Source of the DNA: Deinococcus ficus
GTDB taxonomy: Bacteria; Deinococcota; Deinococci; Deinococcales; Deinococcaceae
Length of the DNA stretch: 64,000 bases
Direction of reading: 5' to 3'
Assembly: GCF_003444775.1 (NCBI RefSeq)
Contig: NZ_CP021081.1
Location: 200,001-264,000 of the forward strand
Of this stretch, positions 1-12,299 are shown piece after piece (positions within the stretch are counted from its first letter, which is position 1; each line of letters begins with the position of its first letter). Under the pieces are notes generated by a model. It was given only the letters and a program-made list of their open reading frames with translations. It made no database searches and was not told the DNA's origin. The translations under genes and the position numbers were made by a program.

Positions 1-47
1 CCGAAGCTGACGGTGCCCTCTCGGACAGCGCCGCGCTCCCCACATGA
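1..47 (+). CDS. C-terminal tail of an upstream gene (partial)
   Basis: From base 3 one frame is open and reads a short acidic, alanine-rich tail ending in Leu-Pro-Thr, stopping at the TGA at 45-47. That TGA overlaps the folP ATG as ATGA, the usual sign of a translationally coupled upstream gene. Only about 14 codons are inside the window, so the product cannot be named. It could instead be non-coding sequence that happens to be open. Confidence 0.4.
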   Translation, partial: EADGALSDSAALPT

Positions 48-919
48 CGCGCGTCGCGAGGCCCCACACCCTGACCTTCGGACGGCCGGTGCCGGATGCC
101 GAGCCGGACCCGGACGGCCGCTGGCGCCTGACCTGGACGGGCACGGCAGTGATGGGCATCCTGAACGTCACGCCGGACAGCTTCAGCGACGGCGGGAAGC
201 ACGCCGCGCTGGACACCGCCCTGCACGCCGCGCGGCGCATGCGGGACGCGGGCGTGCTGATCCTGGACATTGGCGGGGAAAGCACCCGGCCCGGCGCGGA
301 CCCCGTCCCCGCCCACACGGAGCTGGACCGCCTGCTGCCCGTGATCCGCGCCCTGGCGGGGGAGGGCGTGGTGCTCAGCGTGGACACCATGAAACCCGAG
401 GTGGCGGCCGGGGCGCTGCGGGCCGGGGCGCACCTGATCAACGACGTGACCGGCCTGCGCGACCCGGAGATGGTCCGCGTGTGTGCCGAGGCCGGCGCGC
501 CCGCCTGCGTGATGCACATGCAGGGCGAGCCGCGCACCATGCAGAAAAATCCCGTGTACGCGGACGTGGTCGCGGAGGTGCACGGTTTCCTGCGCGCCCA
601 GGCCGCCCGGGTGCTCGCGGCGGGCGTGCCGGACGTGCTGCTGGACCCCGGCATCGGGTTCGGGAAGACGCTGGAGCACAACCTGGCGCTGCTGCGTGCC
701 ACGCACGCCCTGACGGCCGGACCGCACCCGGTGCTGATCGCCGCGAGCCGCAAACGCCTGATCGACTACCTGGCCGGCGTGCCGGACGCCGCGCAGCGCG
801 ACCCGGGCAGCCTTGCCATCCACCTGCACGCGGCGCGGCAGGGCGCGGCCCTGGTCCGCGCGCACGACGCGGCCGGGCACGTGCAGGCCCTGCGGGTGCA
901 GGCGGCCCTGGAGCCATAA
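44..919 (+). CDS. folP: Dihydropteroate synthase
   Basis: Cytosolic enzyme of folate synthesis that condenses p-aminobenzoate with 7,8-dihydropterin pyrophosphate; the target of sulfonamides. The protein is 291 aa, normal for the family. It has the N-terminal pterin/phosphate loop GILNVTPDSFSDGG near residue 38, the GGESTRPGA block near 78, the D-x-M-K block (SVDTMKPEV), the INDVTG motif and a C-terminal SRKR motif. It opens a folP-folB-folK cluster, so three consecutive pterin steps sit together. The ATG overlaps an upstream stop (ATGA), suggesting coupling to a gene outside the window. Confidence 0.96.
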   Translation: MTRVARPHTLTFGRPVPDAEPDPDGRWRLTWTGTAVMGILNVTPDSFSDGGKHAALDTALHAARRMRDAGVLILDIGGESTRPGADPVPAHTELDRLLPVIRALAGEGVVLSVDTMKPEVAAGALRAGAHLINDVTGLRDPEMVRVCAEAGAPACVMHMQGEPRTMQKNPVYADVVAEVHGFLRAQAARVLAAGVPDVLLDPGIGFGKTLEHNLALLRATHALTAGPHPVLIAASRKRLIDYLAGVPDAAQRDPGSLAIHLHAARQGAALVRAHDAAGHVQALRVQAALEP

Positions 920-925
920 CCGCCC

Positions 926-931
926 TAGAAT
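926..931 (+). promoter_or_regulatory. -10 box of an internal leaderless promoter for folB
   Basis: TAGAAT lies seven bases before the folB GTG, just after the folP stop. The spacing puts the transcription start at or next to the start codon, so folB-folK can probably be transcribed as a leaderless message independently of folP. No convincing -35 was identified. Confidence 0.55.
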
Positions 932-938
932 CCGGGGC

Positions 939-1301
939 GTGAGCCGCATCGTTCTGGAAGGCCTGGAATTTCACGCCCGTCACGGCGTCTTCGAGACGGA
1001 GGCCGCCCTGGGCGCGCGGTTCGTGGTGGACGTGGAACTGCACTACCCCTTCGCCGGAATCCCGGACGAGCTGGACGCGGCCGTGAACTACGCCGCGGTG
1101 TACGCCGCCGTGCAGGAGGAGGTGACCGGGCAGCGGTACGACCTGATCGAGGTGCTTGCCGACCGTATTGCCCGGCGGGTGCTGCGCGACCAGCCGAAAC
1201 TGACGCGCGTGACGGTGCGGGTGCACAAGCCGTTCGCGCCGCTGCCCGGCATCTTCCGCGACGTCCGCGCCGAACTGGACCTGAGCCGCGGGGACCTGTG
1301 A
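939..1301 (+). CDS. folB: Dihydroneopterin aldolase
   Basis: Cleaves 7,8-dihydroneopterin to 6-hydroxymethyl-7,8-dihydropterin and glycolaldehyde, the step before FolK. The 120-aa length and the order of blocks (LEGLEFHARHGVFETE at the N terminus, VNYAAVYAAVQE in the middle, LIEVLADRIARRVL, then a VRVHKP strand) match the FolB family. The start is a GTG seven bases after a TAGAAT -10 box; the longer in-frame reading would run backwards into folP. Its stop overlaps the folK GTG (GTGA), so the two are translationally coupled. Confidence 0.95.
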   Translation: MSRIVLEGLEFHARHGVFETEAALGARFVVDVELHYPFAGIPDELDAAVNYAAVYAAVQEEVTGQRYDLIEVLADRIARRVLRDQPKLTRVTVRVHKPFAPLPGIFRDVRAELDLSRGDL

Positions 1302-1816
1302 CCACGACACCCGCCTTGCACGACGCCTTCATCGCGCTGGGCGCGAACCTGGGCGAACCGCTGCCCACCCTGCGCCGGGCCGTGGAAGCCCTGGGCACGC
1401 TTGGCGAGATTGCGGGCGTCTCACGTCTGTACCGCACGGCGCCGGTGGGCGGGCCGGGCGGGCAGCCGGACTACCTGAACGCCGCCGTGCACCTGCGCAC
1501 GCCCCTGGACGCCCGCGCCCTGCTGGCTGCCCTGCACAGCATCGAGGCCGCGGCGGGCCGCACCCGCACCGAGCGCTGGGAGGCCCGCACGCTGGACCTG
1601 GACCTGATCCTGCACGGCAGCGCGGTCTCCGACGACGAGACGCTGGCCCTCCCGCACCCCCGCGCCTGGGACCGGGCGTTCGTGCTTGCTCCGCTGCATG
1701 ACCTGAACCCGGACCTGCGCCACCCGGTCACCGGAGAGAGTGTGCGGGAGGCCCTGACGCGGCTCGGGCCGGCCGCGGACGTGCAGCCCGGCCTGACCGG
1801 CTGGCTGGACGCCTGA
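1298..1816 (+). CDS. folK: 6-hydroxymethyl-7,8-dihydropterin pyrophosphokinase
   Basis: Transfers pyrophosphate from ATP to hydroxymethyl-dihydropterin, making the FolP substrate. The 172-aa protein has the LGANLGEP start, the SRLYRTAPVGGPGQPD-type block with the conserved pterin-binding YLNA, and the RTERWEARTLDLDLILHG motif carrying the magnesium-binding aspartates. It starts with GTG overlapping the folB stop and is the last gene of the cluster. With folP and folB it gives a compact route from dihydroneopterin to dihydropteroate. Confidence 0.96.
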   Translation: MTTTPALHDAFIALGANLGEPLPTLRRAVEALGTLGEIAGVSRLYRTAPVGGPGGQPDYLNAAVHLRTPLDARALLAALHSIEAAAGRTRTERWEARTLDLDLILHGSAVSDDETLALPHPRAWDRAFVLAPLHDLNPDLRHPVTGESVREALTRLGPAADVQPGLTGWLDA

Positions 1817-1880
1817 GCATCCCGTCGATGCCCGGGGCCGGTGACGGCCCCAGCGTCCCCGGCGTATGCTGGGAGGCGTT

Positions 1881-2375
1881 ATGAGCCAACACAACTCCAT
1901 CACGCACAACCGGGGCAGCTCCCGCCCCTGGCTGTGGCTGACGCTGCTGCTGGGCCTGCTGCTGTTCGGCTGGGTGACCGCCCTGACCACCGGGAACAAC
2001 CCCTACTACAGCGACCGTGACGCGAACGGCACCAGCAAGTTCCACTTCCTCAAGGAGTGCCGCGAACTGGCCCACGACGCCGAGAAACTCACCGTGGGCG
2101 CCATGGGCCAGGAACTGCCCCTGAAGACCCTGATCGAGCAGGGCCAGCCGCTCGGGAAGAACGACACCTTCCACGCCGCGCTGGAAGCCCCCTCCGCAGA
2201 CATCGTGCGCGGCATCAGCTCTGTGCAGGGCGGCGGCTGGCTCATGACCACGCCCGCCACCATCAGCGTGACGCGCGGCGGCACGAACCAAGTGCTGGGC
2301 CAGCTGCCCTACCAGTGCAGCTACGACAAGAAGGCCGGCAAGACCACCGCCCAGATCCAGCTGCCCAGCCAGTAA
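1881..2375 (+). CDS. Membrane-anchored protein of unknown function
   Basis: A 164-aa protein with one N-terminal membrane segment (about residues 17-36, leucine-rich) after a short polar stretch, then a soluble domain predicted outside the membrane. I chose the ATG at 1881 because GGGAGG lies just before it; an in-frame ATG at 1866 lacks such a site. A TATGCT box upstream could be its -10. The soluble part has two cysteines, near residues 62 and 143, that could form a disulfide. I do not recognise the family. It is followed by a strong terminator and stands alone. Confidence 0.75.
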   Translation: MSQHNSITHNRGSSRPWLWLTLLLGLLLFGWVTALTTGNNPYYSDRDANGTSKFHFLKECRELAHDAEKLTVGAMGQELPLKTLIEQGQPLGKNDTFHAALEAPSADIVRGISSVQGGGWLMTTPATISVTRGGTNQVLGQLPYQCSYDKKAGKTTAQIQLPSQ

Positions 2376-2390
2376 GCCCCCGCAGCACCG

Positions 2391-2429
2391 CCGCGGCCCG
2401 CCACGTTCTGGCGGGCCGCGGTTCCTGTT
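2391..2429. terminator. Bidirectional intrinsic terminator
   Basis: A perfect 13-bp GC-rich stem (2391-2403 with 2409-2421) and a 5-base loop, followed by TTCCTGTT on the plus strand. It lies between convergent genes ending at 2375 and 2445, so it can serve both. Confidence 0.8.
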
Positions 2430-2444
2430 GGGCTCAGCCGCGCG

Positions 2445-2759
2445 TCACAGCACAGCGTCCAGGCCGCTCAGGCACTCCTCCGCGATGGCGCGCGCCAGGG
2501 GGTCCCGGGTGCAGCGGGCGTAACTCACGCCCTGCGACAGGTGGTGGTCCACGTCCCGCGCGCCGATCAGCGTCAGCGTCTGGTAGTACGCCAGGTGCGT
2601 GTGCGCCAGCAGGATGTCCCGCGTCCGCTCCGGCGGCAGGGTCCGCAGGATGCCCAGCGACTCGTCGTACAGGCGCAGCGCGCGGTTCGCCTCGCCCTCC
2701 ACGGCGTGCTCGCGGCCCAGTTGCAGGGCGCGGGCCGCATGCAGGTAATCCGGACGCAT
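2445..2759 (-). CDS. Small helical (TPR-like) protein, unknown function
   Basis: 104 aa, alpha-helical by eye, with the pattern of small and aromatic residues of about two tetratricopeptide repeats (EGEANRALRLYDESLGILRTL followed by AHTHLAYYQTL). No signal peptide or catalytic motif. A TAGACT box seven bases before the ATG points to leaderless expression. The protein probably mediates contacts with a partner, but which one is unknown. Confidence 0.65.
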   Translation of the reverse strand: MRPDYLHAARALQLGREHAVEGEANRALRLYDESLGILRTLPPERTRDILLAHTHLAYYQTLTLIGARDVDHHLSQGVSYARCTRDPLARAIAEECLSGLDAVL

Positions 2760-2796
2760 GCCCGGAAGTCTAGCGCCTGCCGCCCACGCGGGGCGG

Positions 2797-3138
2797 TTAC
2801 GTTAGCGGGATCAGCGCGAGGGTGCCCGTGTCGGCCGGTCCGTCGATGGTGAGCACCTCCAGCCGGCAGGGCAGGTCCTCGCGGCCCAGCTCGCGGGTCA
2901 GGTATGCCAGGGCGGCGCGGTGCATCAGCGCCAGCTTGCGCGGCGTGACGCTCTCCGCGGCACTGCCGAACCGCCCGGCAGCCCGCTGACGGACCTCCGT
3001 GAACACCAGCGTTCCATCCGGCTCACGGGTGATCAGGTCAATCTCGCCGCCAGGCAGGCGGTAGTTCCGGGCGACCACCGCCCGCCCCAGGCCCGCGAGG
3101 TGCCGGGCGGCGCGGTCCTCGGCCTCTGCGCCCTTCAG
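2797..3138 (-). CDS. YraN/UPF0102 family nuclease-fold protein, CTG start
   Basis: Restriction-endonuclease-like UPF0102 family, of uncertain biological role. The core GGEIDLI (residues about 29-35) with a downstream F-x-E-V-(R/K) strand forms the expected metal-binding site (E, D, E plus basic residue). Starting at the GTG at 3078 would cut off the conserved N terminus. Reading on gives [17 protein letters not shown], the classic family start, preceded by a CTG at 3136-3138. GGAG lies six bases before that CTG, inside the last codons of the preceding gene. The stop of that gene (TAA, 3142-3144) is in the same frame, with one codon between. I infer CTG initiation coupled to termination of the upstream dsRNA-binding gene; 113 aa. 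Confidence 0.8.
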   Translation of the reverse strand: MKGAEAEDRAARHLAGLGRAVVARNYRLPGGEIDLITREPDGTLVFTEVRQRAAGRFGSAAESVTPRKLALMHRAALAYLTRELGREDLPCRLEVLTIDGPADTGTLALIPLT

Positions 3139-3141
3139 GAC

Positions 3142-3570
3142 TTACTCCGGGCCGTGCCCGAGGTCCGCGAGCAGCTCCCGGTACAGCCGCGCCGCGTCCC
3201 GGCGCACGTCGTCCAGCGAGGCGTCCTCGGCGGCGAACTCGGTGGCGGTGTCCAGCGCCTGCGCCAGCACCGCGGCGTACACCGGCCACACGCCGCCCGA
3301 CGCCTCCGGGGCTTCCGCTTCCGGCAGCCAGCCGTCCCCGCTGGCACTGGCAGGCGCGCCGCCGTCCAGCACGCCCAGCGCCTCCTCCGCCGCCAGACGC
3401 TCGGCCTCGCGTTTGCTGCGGGCCTCCCCGTGCCCGAGCACCTGCCCGCCCGAGCGGACCACCGCGCGGAACACCCGCTCGTGCGCCGGGCCGGCCGCGG
3501 TCACGTCGAACTCCGGCGTGCCCCGACCGAGGGACAGCAGGCGCGCAATCAGGTCACCCTTCGCGTTCAT
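3142..3570 (-). CDS. Stand-alone double-stranded RNA-binding domain protein
   Basis: 142 aa. Residues about 2-68 read as a double-stranded RNA-binding domain: [11 protein letters not shown] helix, three strands ending in [22 protein letters not shown], with the K-x-x-A(E) helix that contacts the RNA groove in RNase III and related proteins. There is no RNase III catalytic domain. The C-terminal half is acidic and helical and unassigned. A TAGGCT box six bases before the ATG suggests a leaderless message. The yraN-like gene follows directly and appears coupled to it. The role is unknown: it could protect, sequester or present structured RNA. Confidence 0.82.
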   Translation of the reverse strand: MNAKGDLIARLLSLGRGTPEFDVTAAGPAHERVFRAVVRSGGQVLGHGEARSKREAERLAAEEALGVLDGGAPASASGDGWLPEAEAPEASGGVWPVYAAVLAQALDTATEFAAEDASLDDVRRDAARLYRELLADLGHGPE

Positions 3571-3709
3571 GCGCCCAGCCTACCGCGCGCCTGCGGCCCG
3601 CATGAGCGGGCCCTGTGCAGTACGCTGGTTTCCCGGAAGGCAACCCCGCTCACCCCCACCCGGGGCGTGCCGGCGCCCTGCCCGCGACCCGCGAGCCTCC
3701 GGAGGCCCC

Positions 3710-4996
3710 ATGACGAACCCGACGAACGCCGCCCCCCCGCCCAGCGCCCCCGAACCGCGCGTGAACGACCCGGCCCGGCGCGTGGTGCTGGGCCTGCAGC
3801 ACTCCATCGCCATGTTCGGCGCGACGGTGCTGGTGCCGATCCTGGTGGGCCTGTCACCCAGCGTGGCGCTGTTCGGCGCGGGGCTCGCCACGCTGCTCTT
3901 TCACCTGCTGACCGGCGGGCGCGTGCCGATCTTCCTGGGCAGCTCGTTCGCGTTCATCGCGCCCACCGCGCTGGTCGTCAAGGAGATGGGTCCGGCGGCG
4001 GCCGGCGGGGGCCTGATCGCCGCGGGCGCCATGTACCTGCTGTTCAGCGGGCTGGTGAAGGTGTTCGGCACGGACCGGCTGCTGCGGGTGTTCCCGCCGG
4101 TCGTGACCGGCCCGGTGATCATCGTGATCGGCCTGGGCCTGAGCAGCGTCGCCGTGAACCAGGCGAAGACGAACTGGTGGCTGGCCCTGGCGACCCTGGC
4201 GGCCGCCGTGATCGCCAGCCTGTACGGCCGGGGGCTGTTCCGCATGATTCCCATCCTGATCGGGGTGGTCACCGGGTACCTCGTGTCGCTCCTGACCGGG
4301 CAGATCGACGCCAAGGCCCTGGCGGACGTGGCGGCCGCGCCGCTGCTGGGCCTGCCGGACTTCCACGCCCCGGCCCTCGACTGGCGGGCGGTGGCGGTGA
4401 TCGCGCCCGTCGCGGTGGTCACGTTCATCGAACACGTCGGGGACGTGATCGTGAACGGCCGCGTCGTCGGGCAGAACTTCCTGCAAAAGCCCGGCCTGAG
4501 CCGCACGCTGTTCGCGGACGGCGTGGCGAACATGAGCAGCGCCGTCCTGGGCGGCCCGGCCGCCACCACGTACGCCGAGAACACCGGCGTGCTGGCCCTC
4601 ACCCGCGTGTACGACCCGCGCGTGCTGCAGATCGGCGCCGCATTCGCCATGGCGTTCGGCTGCTCCCCGAAACTCGCCGCGCTGCTCAGGAGCCTGCCGC
4701 AGGGCGTGCTGGGCGGCGTGAGCATCCTGCTGTTCGGCATGATCGCCTCGGTCGGCATCCGCACCCTGGCCGAGGCCCGCATTGACTTCGCGCACAGCCG
4801 CAACCTGATCATCGTGTCCCTGATCCTGGTCCTCGGGCTGGGCGGCGCCGCGTTCCCCATCAACTTGGCGGGAACCAGCCTGGAACTGCACGGCATGGCG
4901 CTGGCCGCGCTGGTCGGCATTCTCGCCAACCTGATCCTGCCCGCCCAGCACCAGGAGGTCCAGGGCCTTCCCGAAGGCGAGGACGTGGCCGCCTGA
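3710..4996 (+). CDS. uraA: Uracil/xanthine permease
   Basis: Inner-membrane nucleobase/proton symporter of the NCS2 family, importing uracil for salvage. The 428-aa protein has about 12-14 hydrophobic segments. It has the family start [20 protein letters not shown], the half-helix FIEHVGDV containing the substrate-contacting Glu-His, and the [13 protein letters not shown] motif (here [18 protein letters not shown]). The start follows GGAGG nine bases upstream. It stands as a single gene. Uracil is the best guess; other uracil/xanthine substrates cannot be excluded. Confidence 0.92.
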   Translation: MTNPTNAAPPPSAPEPRVNDPARRVVLGLQHSIAMFGATVLVPILVGLSPSVALFGAGLATLLFHLLTGGRVPIFLGSSFAFIAPTALVVKEMGPAAAGGGLIAAGAMYLLFSGLVKVFGTDRLLRVFPPVVTGPVIIVIGLGLSSVAVNQAKTNWWLALATLAAAVIASLYGRGLFRMIPILIGVVTGYLVSLLTGQIDAKALADVAAAPLLGLPDFHAPALDWRAVAVIAPVAVVTFIEHVGDVIVNGRVVGQNFLQKPGLSRTLFADGVANMSSAVLGGPAATTYAENTGVLALTRVYDPRVLQIGAAFAMAFGCSPKLAALLRSLPQGVLGGVSILLFGMIASVGIRTLAEARIDFAHSRNLIIVSLILVLGLGGAAFPINLAGTSLELHGMALAALVGILANLILPAQHQEVQGLPEGEDVAA

Positions 4997-5036
4997 AGGC
5001 ACGGTTCCCGGCGCGCCCGCCCGCTACGCTCCGGGC

Positions 5037-5495
5037 ATGACGCCCCCCACCATCTGGACCATCGGGTACGAGGACGCCGAGCTGCACGCCTTCCTGGACA
5101 CGCTCGTGCAGGCGGGCGTGCAGGTGGTCGTGGACACCCGCGAACGCGCCCAGAGCCGCCGCCCCGGCTACAGCAAGACCGCCCTGGCCGCCGCGCTGAA
5201 AGAGCAGGGCATCGAATACCGTCACCTGCGGCCCCTGGGCACGCCTCCCGCCGTCCGCAAGGCGTACCGGCTGGACCACGACTTTCCGGCCATGAAGGCC
5301 GCGTACACCCTGCACCTCGCCACGCAGGGCGACGCGCTGCACGAGCTCGCGGACCTGGCCGCCATGCACCGCGCCGCGCTGCTGTGCTACGAGCACGAGC
5401 CCGGCGAATGCCACCGCAGCCTGATCACCGGGCGGCTCACGGCGCTGGGCCTGATCGGGGACGTGGTGGACCTCAGACCCCCGCGCCGCGCCTGA
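5037..5495 (+). CDS. DUF488 family protein
   Basis: 152-aa soluble protein. It begins with the family signature TIWTIGYED, then a [17 protein letters not shown] region and the C-terminal [14 protein letters not shown] motif with two cysteines that characterises DUF488. The biochemical role of the family is unknown. A TACGCT box six bases before the ATG points to leaderless transcription. The gene ends a few bases from the convergent gene on the other strand. Confidence 0.88.
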   Translation: MTPPTIWTIGYEDAELHAFLDTLVQAGVQVVVDTRERAQSRRPGYSKTALAAALKEQGIEYRHLRPLGTPPAVRKAYRLDHDFPAMKAAYTLHLATQGDALHELADLAAMHRAALLCYEHEPGECHRSLITGRLTALGLIGDVVDLRPPRRA

Positions 5496-5499
5496 GCGG

Positions 5500-5955
5500 T
5501 CAGTCCCGCCGGTCCTCCGGCACCCGCTCGAACCCCTGAATCCGCGTGATCACCGTGCTGTTCCGGCACACCAGCTCCACCGGGTCGCGGCCCGGCACCT
5601 CCACCCAGATCCCGTGCCGGTCGGTCAGGTCCAGGCGGTCATGCGAGCTGTACACGCTGTAGCGCACGCCGCCGTTCGTGAAGTTCAGCGCGTCGTAGAT
5701 GGCCCGCCCGATGCCTTTCCAGGGCGTGCGCGTCCAGCCGGAGTACGGCCGCGTGACCCGCAGTTCCGGCCGGCTCAGGTCCCGGCCGAACGCGTACGAG
5801 AGGCCCGTGCCCAGGTCGCGGACCTCCACTTTCTTCCCGCTGCCCTGCATGGTGCACGCGAAAATCACCCGGCCCGGCTGCGCCTGGGCCGACGCCCCCC
5901 CGGAGAGCAGCGCGGCGAACACGGCAGCGGACAGCAGGGCACGGGCAGGGCGCAT
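5500..5955 (-). CDS. Secreted protein of unknown function
   Basis: 151 aa with a clear signal peptide (residues 1 to about 25, ending in ASA-QA), so exported. The mature part is a beta-rich domain with two cysteines likely to be bridged (FACTM and LVCRN). I set the start at 5955 because it opens the signal peptide and has TACGCT six bases before it. Longer in-frame starts add a non-signal-like extension across the divergent promoter region. Family not recognised. Confidence 0.75.
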   Translation of the reverse strand: MRPARALLSAAVFAALLSGGASAQAQPGRVIFACTMQGSGKKVEVRDLGTGLSYAFGRDLSRPELRVTRPYSGWTRTPWKGIGRAIYDALNFTNGGVRYSVYSSHDRLDLTDRHGIWVEVPGRDPVELVCRNSTVITRIQGFERVPEDRRD

Positions 5956-6100
5956 GTCCCCAGCGTACGCCAGCCATGCCCCCGCCCGGCCCCCCGACGC
6001 GCCCAGGGGGCCGGTGATCCTCAAGAATCCCTGAACCCCACCCCGGCCGCAATGCCGTCCAGGCCATAGACCCCCGGCCCGCGGCCGTGGACGCTGAGGC

Positions 6101-6889
6101 ATGACCGGACTCTCCCGCCAGATCACGCTGGTCCTCGCCACCGCGCTGACCCTCGTGATGAACTACCTCAGCCAGAGCCTTCCGCTGTTCGGCCGCACGA
6201 ACGCCGACGTGAGCGACGCCCTGCCGAACGCCTTCACGCCCGCCGGCCTGACCTTCGCCATCTGGGGCGTGATCTTCACCGGCCTGATCGTCTTCGCCGT
6301 GTACCAGGCCCTGCCCGCCCAGCGCACAGAGCGGTACGACCGGCTGTTCTGGCCGTACCTGCTCTCCAACCTCCTGAACGCCTCCTGGCTGCTCGCCTTC
6401 CAGAGCCTGAACCTGGGCGTGAGCGTGCTGATCATGCTGGCCCTGCTCGCCACCCTGATCTGGCTGGACCGCACCGTGCGCGGCATGAACACCACCAACA
6501 CCCTCACCACCCCGCCCCCCAACCGCGCAGACCACTGGGCACTGCAGGTCCCCACCAGCCTGTACCTGGGGTGGATCAGCGTGGCGACCATGGCGAACAT
6601 CACCGCGTACCTCGTCAGCCAGGGCGTCACGGGCGGCCTGCTGGGCCTCAGCCCGCAGGCATGGTCCGCCGCGCTGCTCGTGATCGCCGGTCTCGTCGGT
6701 ACGCTCATGCTCACCCGCTTCCGCGACTACGCCTTCGCGGGCGTGCTGCTGTGGGCGTTCCTCGGCGTGTACCTCGCCCGCCCCGACGCCGGCACCGTCA
6801 CCCTGGGCGTGGTTATCGGCGCGGCCCTGGTCGTCCTGGCCGCCCTGCGCACCCTGAGCATGCGCCGCCCCCACACCGCCGCCGCATGA
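6101..6889 (+). CDS. TspO/MBR-related tryptophan-rich membrane protein
   Basis: 262-aa integral membrane protein with about seven hydrophobic segments. The block AFTPAGLTFAIWGVIFTGL (residues about 46-64) and the aromatic, Asn-rich second block (LLSNLLNASWLLAFQSLNL) are typical of the TspO/MBR fold. The protein is longer than the classic 150-170-aa TspO, so it belongs to an extended subgroup with extra C-terminal helices. Ligand (porphyrin or other) unknown. Its stop overlaps the ATG of the next gene (ATGA), so the two are co-translated. Confidence 0.75.
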   Translation: MTGLSRQITLVLATALTLVMNYLSQSLPLFGRTNADVSDALPNAFTPAGLTFAIWGVIFTGLIVFAVYQALPAQRTERYDRLFWPYLLSNLLNASWLLAFQSLNLGVSVLIMLALLATLIWLDRTVRGMNTTNTLTTPPPNRADHWALQVPTSLYLGWISVATMANITAYLVSQGVTGGLLGLSPQAWSAALLVIAGLVGTLMLTRFRDYAFAGVLLWAFLGVYLARPDAGTVTLGVVIGAALVVLAALRTLSMRRPHTAAA

Positions 6890-7668
6890 CCCCCCGGCAG
6901 GTGCTGATCGGCTGCGCCGGCTGGAGCGTCGCCAGCGGCCGCCCGGAATTCGGGAAGGGCGCCAGTGTGCTGGAACGCTACGCCACGCGCTTCCATGCCG
7001 TGGAGATCAACAGTTCCTTCTACCGCCCCCACCGACCCACCACCTACGCCCGCTGGGCCGCCAGCACCCCGCCCGGCTTCCGCTTCAGCGTGAAGGTCCC
7101 CAAGGCCATCACCCACACCGCGAAACTCCGTGACGTGCAGTTCCCGCTCATCGAGTTCGTGGAACAGGTCAGCCACCTGGACGAGAAACTGGGACCGCTC
7201 CTCGTGCAACTGCCGCCCAGCCTGAAGTACGACGCCGCCCTCGCCACGGACTTCTTCGGCACCCTGCGCCAGCTCACGCCCGCCCCGATCGCCTGCGAAG
7301 CCCGGCACGCCACCTGGTTCACCCCCGAAGCCGACGCCCTGCTCACCGCCCACCGCGTGTCCCGCGTCGCCGCCGACCCAGCCGTCGTGTCGCAGGCTGC
7401 CCACCCCGGCGGATGGACGGGCCTGACCTATTACCGCTGGCACGGTTCGCCCAGGAGGTATTACTCCGCCTACACACCAGAAGCTTTACGGGATCTTGCC
7501 CAGGACGTCCAGGCGCGTGACGGGAACGTCTGGGTCATCTTCGACAACACCGCAGGAGGCGAAGCGGCAGGCAACGCCCTGGACCTGATCGCCCTGGACC
7601 GCAGGGGCCGCCGAGTATGTGGCCGATGGCGGCCCCTGAGTCAGTCCCTCAAGCCCGACGAACGTTGA
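6886..7668 (+). CDS. DUF72 family protein (TIM-barrel fold)
   Basis: 260 aa. It starts GCAGWSV, the DUF72 signature, followed by EINSSFYRPHRPTTYARWAASTP, FRFSVKVPKAITH, a QLPPSLKYD strand and the C-terminal YYRWHGSP and FDNTAGG(EA)AGNAL blocks, all in the expected order. DUF72 proteins have a TIM-barrel-like fold, and their role is not established. The ATG overlaps the stop of the TspO-like gene, indicating co-expression. The nearby convergent gene is on the other strand. Confidence 0.9.
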   Translation: MTPRQVLIGCAGWSVASGRPEFGKGASVLERYATRFHAVEINSSFYRPHRPTTYARWAASTPPGFRFSVKVPKAITHTAKLRDVQFPLIEFVEQVSHLDEKLGPLLVQLPPSLKYDAALATDFFGTLRQLTPAPIACEARHATWFTPEADALLTAHRVSRVAADPAVVSQAAHPGGWTGLTYYRWHGSPRRYYSAYTPEALRDLAQDVQARDGNVWVIFDNTAGGEAAGNALDLIALDRRGRRVCGRWRPLSQSLKPDER

Positions 7669-7700
7669 TCTTGGTAAAGAGGCCCTGTGCCTGTACAGCT

Positions 7701-8246
7701 TCAGGGGTTATGGCGCCACACCCGTTCTGCATTTTTTCCGGTTGCCGCTATCTCGTCCCACGCGGCTTCAAGGTGGCCGGTGTCACCCGCGAGGAACTGT
7801 TCCACTTCCTGTGCGAGTTGGCGCCGCGCGTCCGCCGTCTGCTGGGCCGTCAGCTGGTAGAGCCCATCGGCCTCATCGGAGAAATGGTCCATGCGTGCCA
7901 GAAGCATGTAGTCGTCCGAGTCATGGGGGATGAAGGCTCCGGCCAGTCTCCAGGCTTGTTGCGTGATCTCGAAGTCATCCAGCTCACCGGTTTCCCGTCT
8001 CTTGGCCCACAGTTCTTTTAGAACTGGGAGAACTTTGGAACCCTCGCCGTGACCGGCCAAATGTGCGAGGCCATCCTGAGCGTCCCGATAGGTTACCGGC
8101 TCAGGCTGACGGCGAGAAGATCGTCAGGAATCTCGGGCAGGGCCAACACCCAGTCGTCAGCCCAGGCGACGATGTCGCGCCAGCTCAGCAGGCGCAGGCT
8201 GCATGCCGGGCGCTGGCCTTCTCGTACAGCTGGGCGAGGGGCCGGT

Positions 8247-8250
<4 letters not shown>
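7701..8250 (-). pseudogene. Small unknown gene, apparently frameshifted
   Basis: The 3' part (8123 down to 7701) is open and encodes a charged helical protein ending ERVWRHNP. It runs upstream past any ATG through TYRDAQDGLAHLAGHG. The preceding bases, in another frame, read LSWRDIVAWADDWVLALPE then IPDDLLAVSL before hitting TAA at 8094-8096. Inserting one base at about 8103-8106 joins the two smoothly (VSL then EPVTY). Further upstream a third frame starts TTG at 8250, overlapping the dnaE stop, and reads NRPLAQLYEKASARHAAC, so a second one-base loss near 8180-8190 is likely. Composition is less GC-rich than the neighbours. Either a decayed gene, sequencing indels, or (less likely) a short separate gene with a TTG start at 8060. 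Confidence 0.55.
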
Positions 8251-12248
<3,998 letters not shown>

Positions 12249-12255
12249 ACCCATC

Positions 12256-12261
12256 AGGATA
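12256..12261 (-). promoter_or_regulatory. -10 box of the dnaE promoter
   Basis: On the minus strand TATCCT ends seven bases before the ATG at 12248, giving a leaderless dnaE message. The -35 region is poor. The bases just upstream include a 13-mer also found in the dnaK control region and a perfect inverted repeat at 12281-12299. Confidence 0.55.
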
Positions 12262-12280
12262 TGCGCTGAGCGTAATGCCG

Positions 12281-12299
12281 GGGTGTGAGCCTCACACCC
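12281..12299. repeat. Perfect 8-3-8 inverted repeat upstream of dnaE
   Basis: GGGTGTGA, a 3-base spacer, then TCACACCC. It spans the stop codon of the DUF99 gene and lies about 20 bp before the dnaE -10 box. It could be an operator, or a short hairpin ending the upstream message; there is no T-run after it. Confidence 0.5.
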
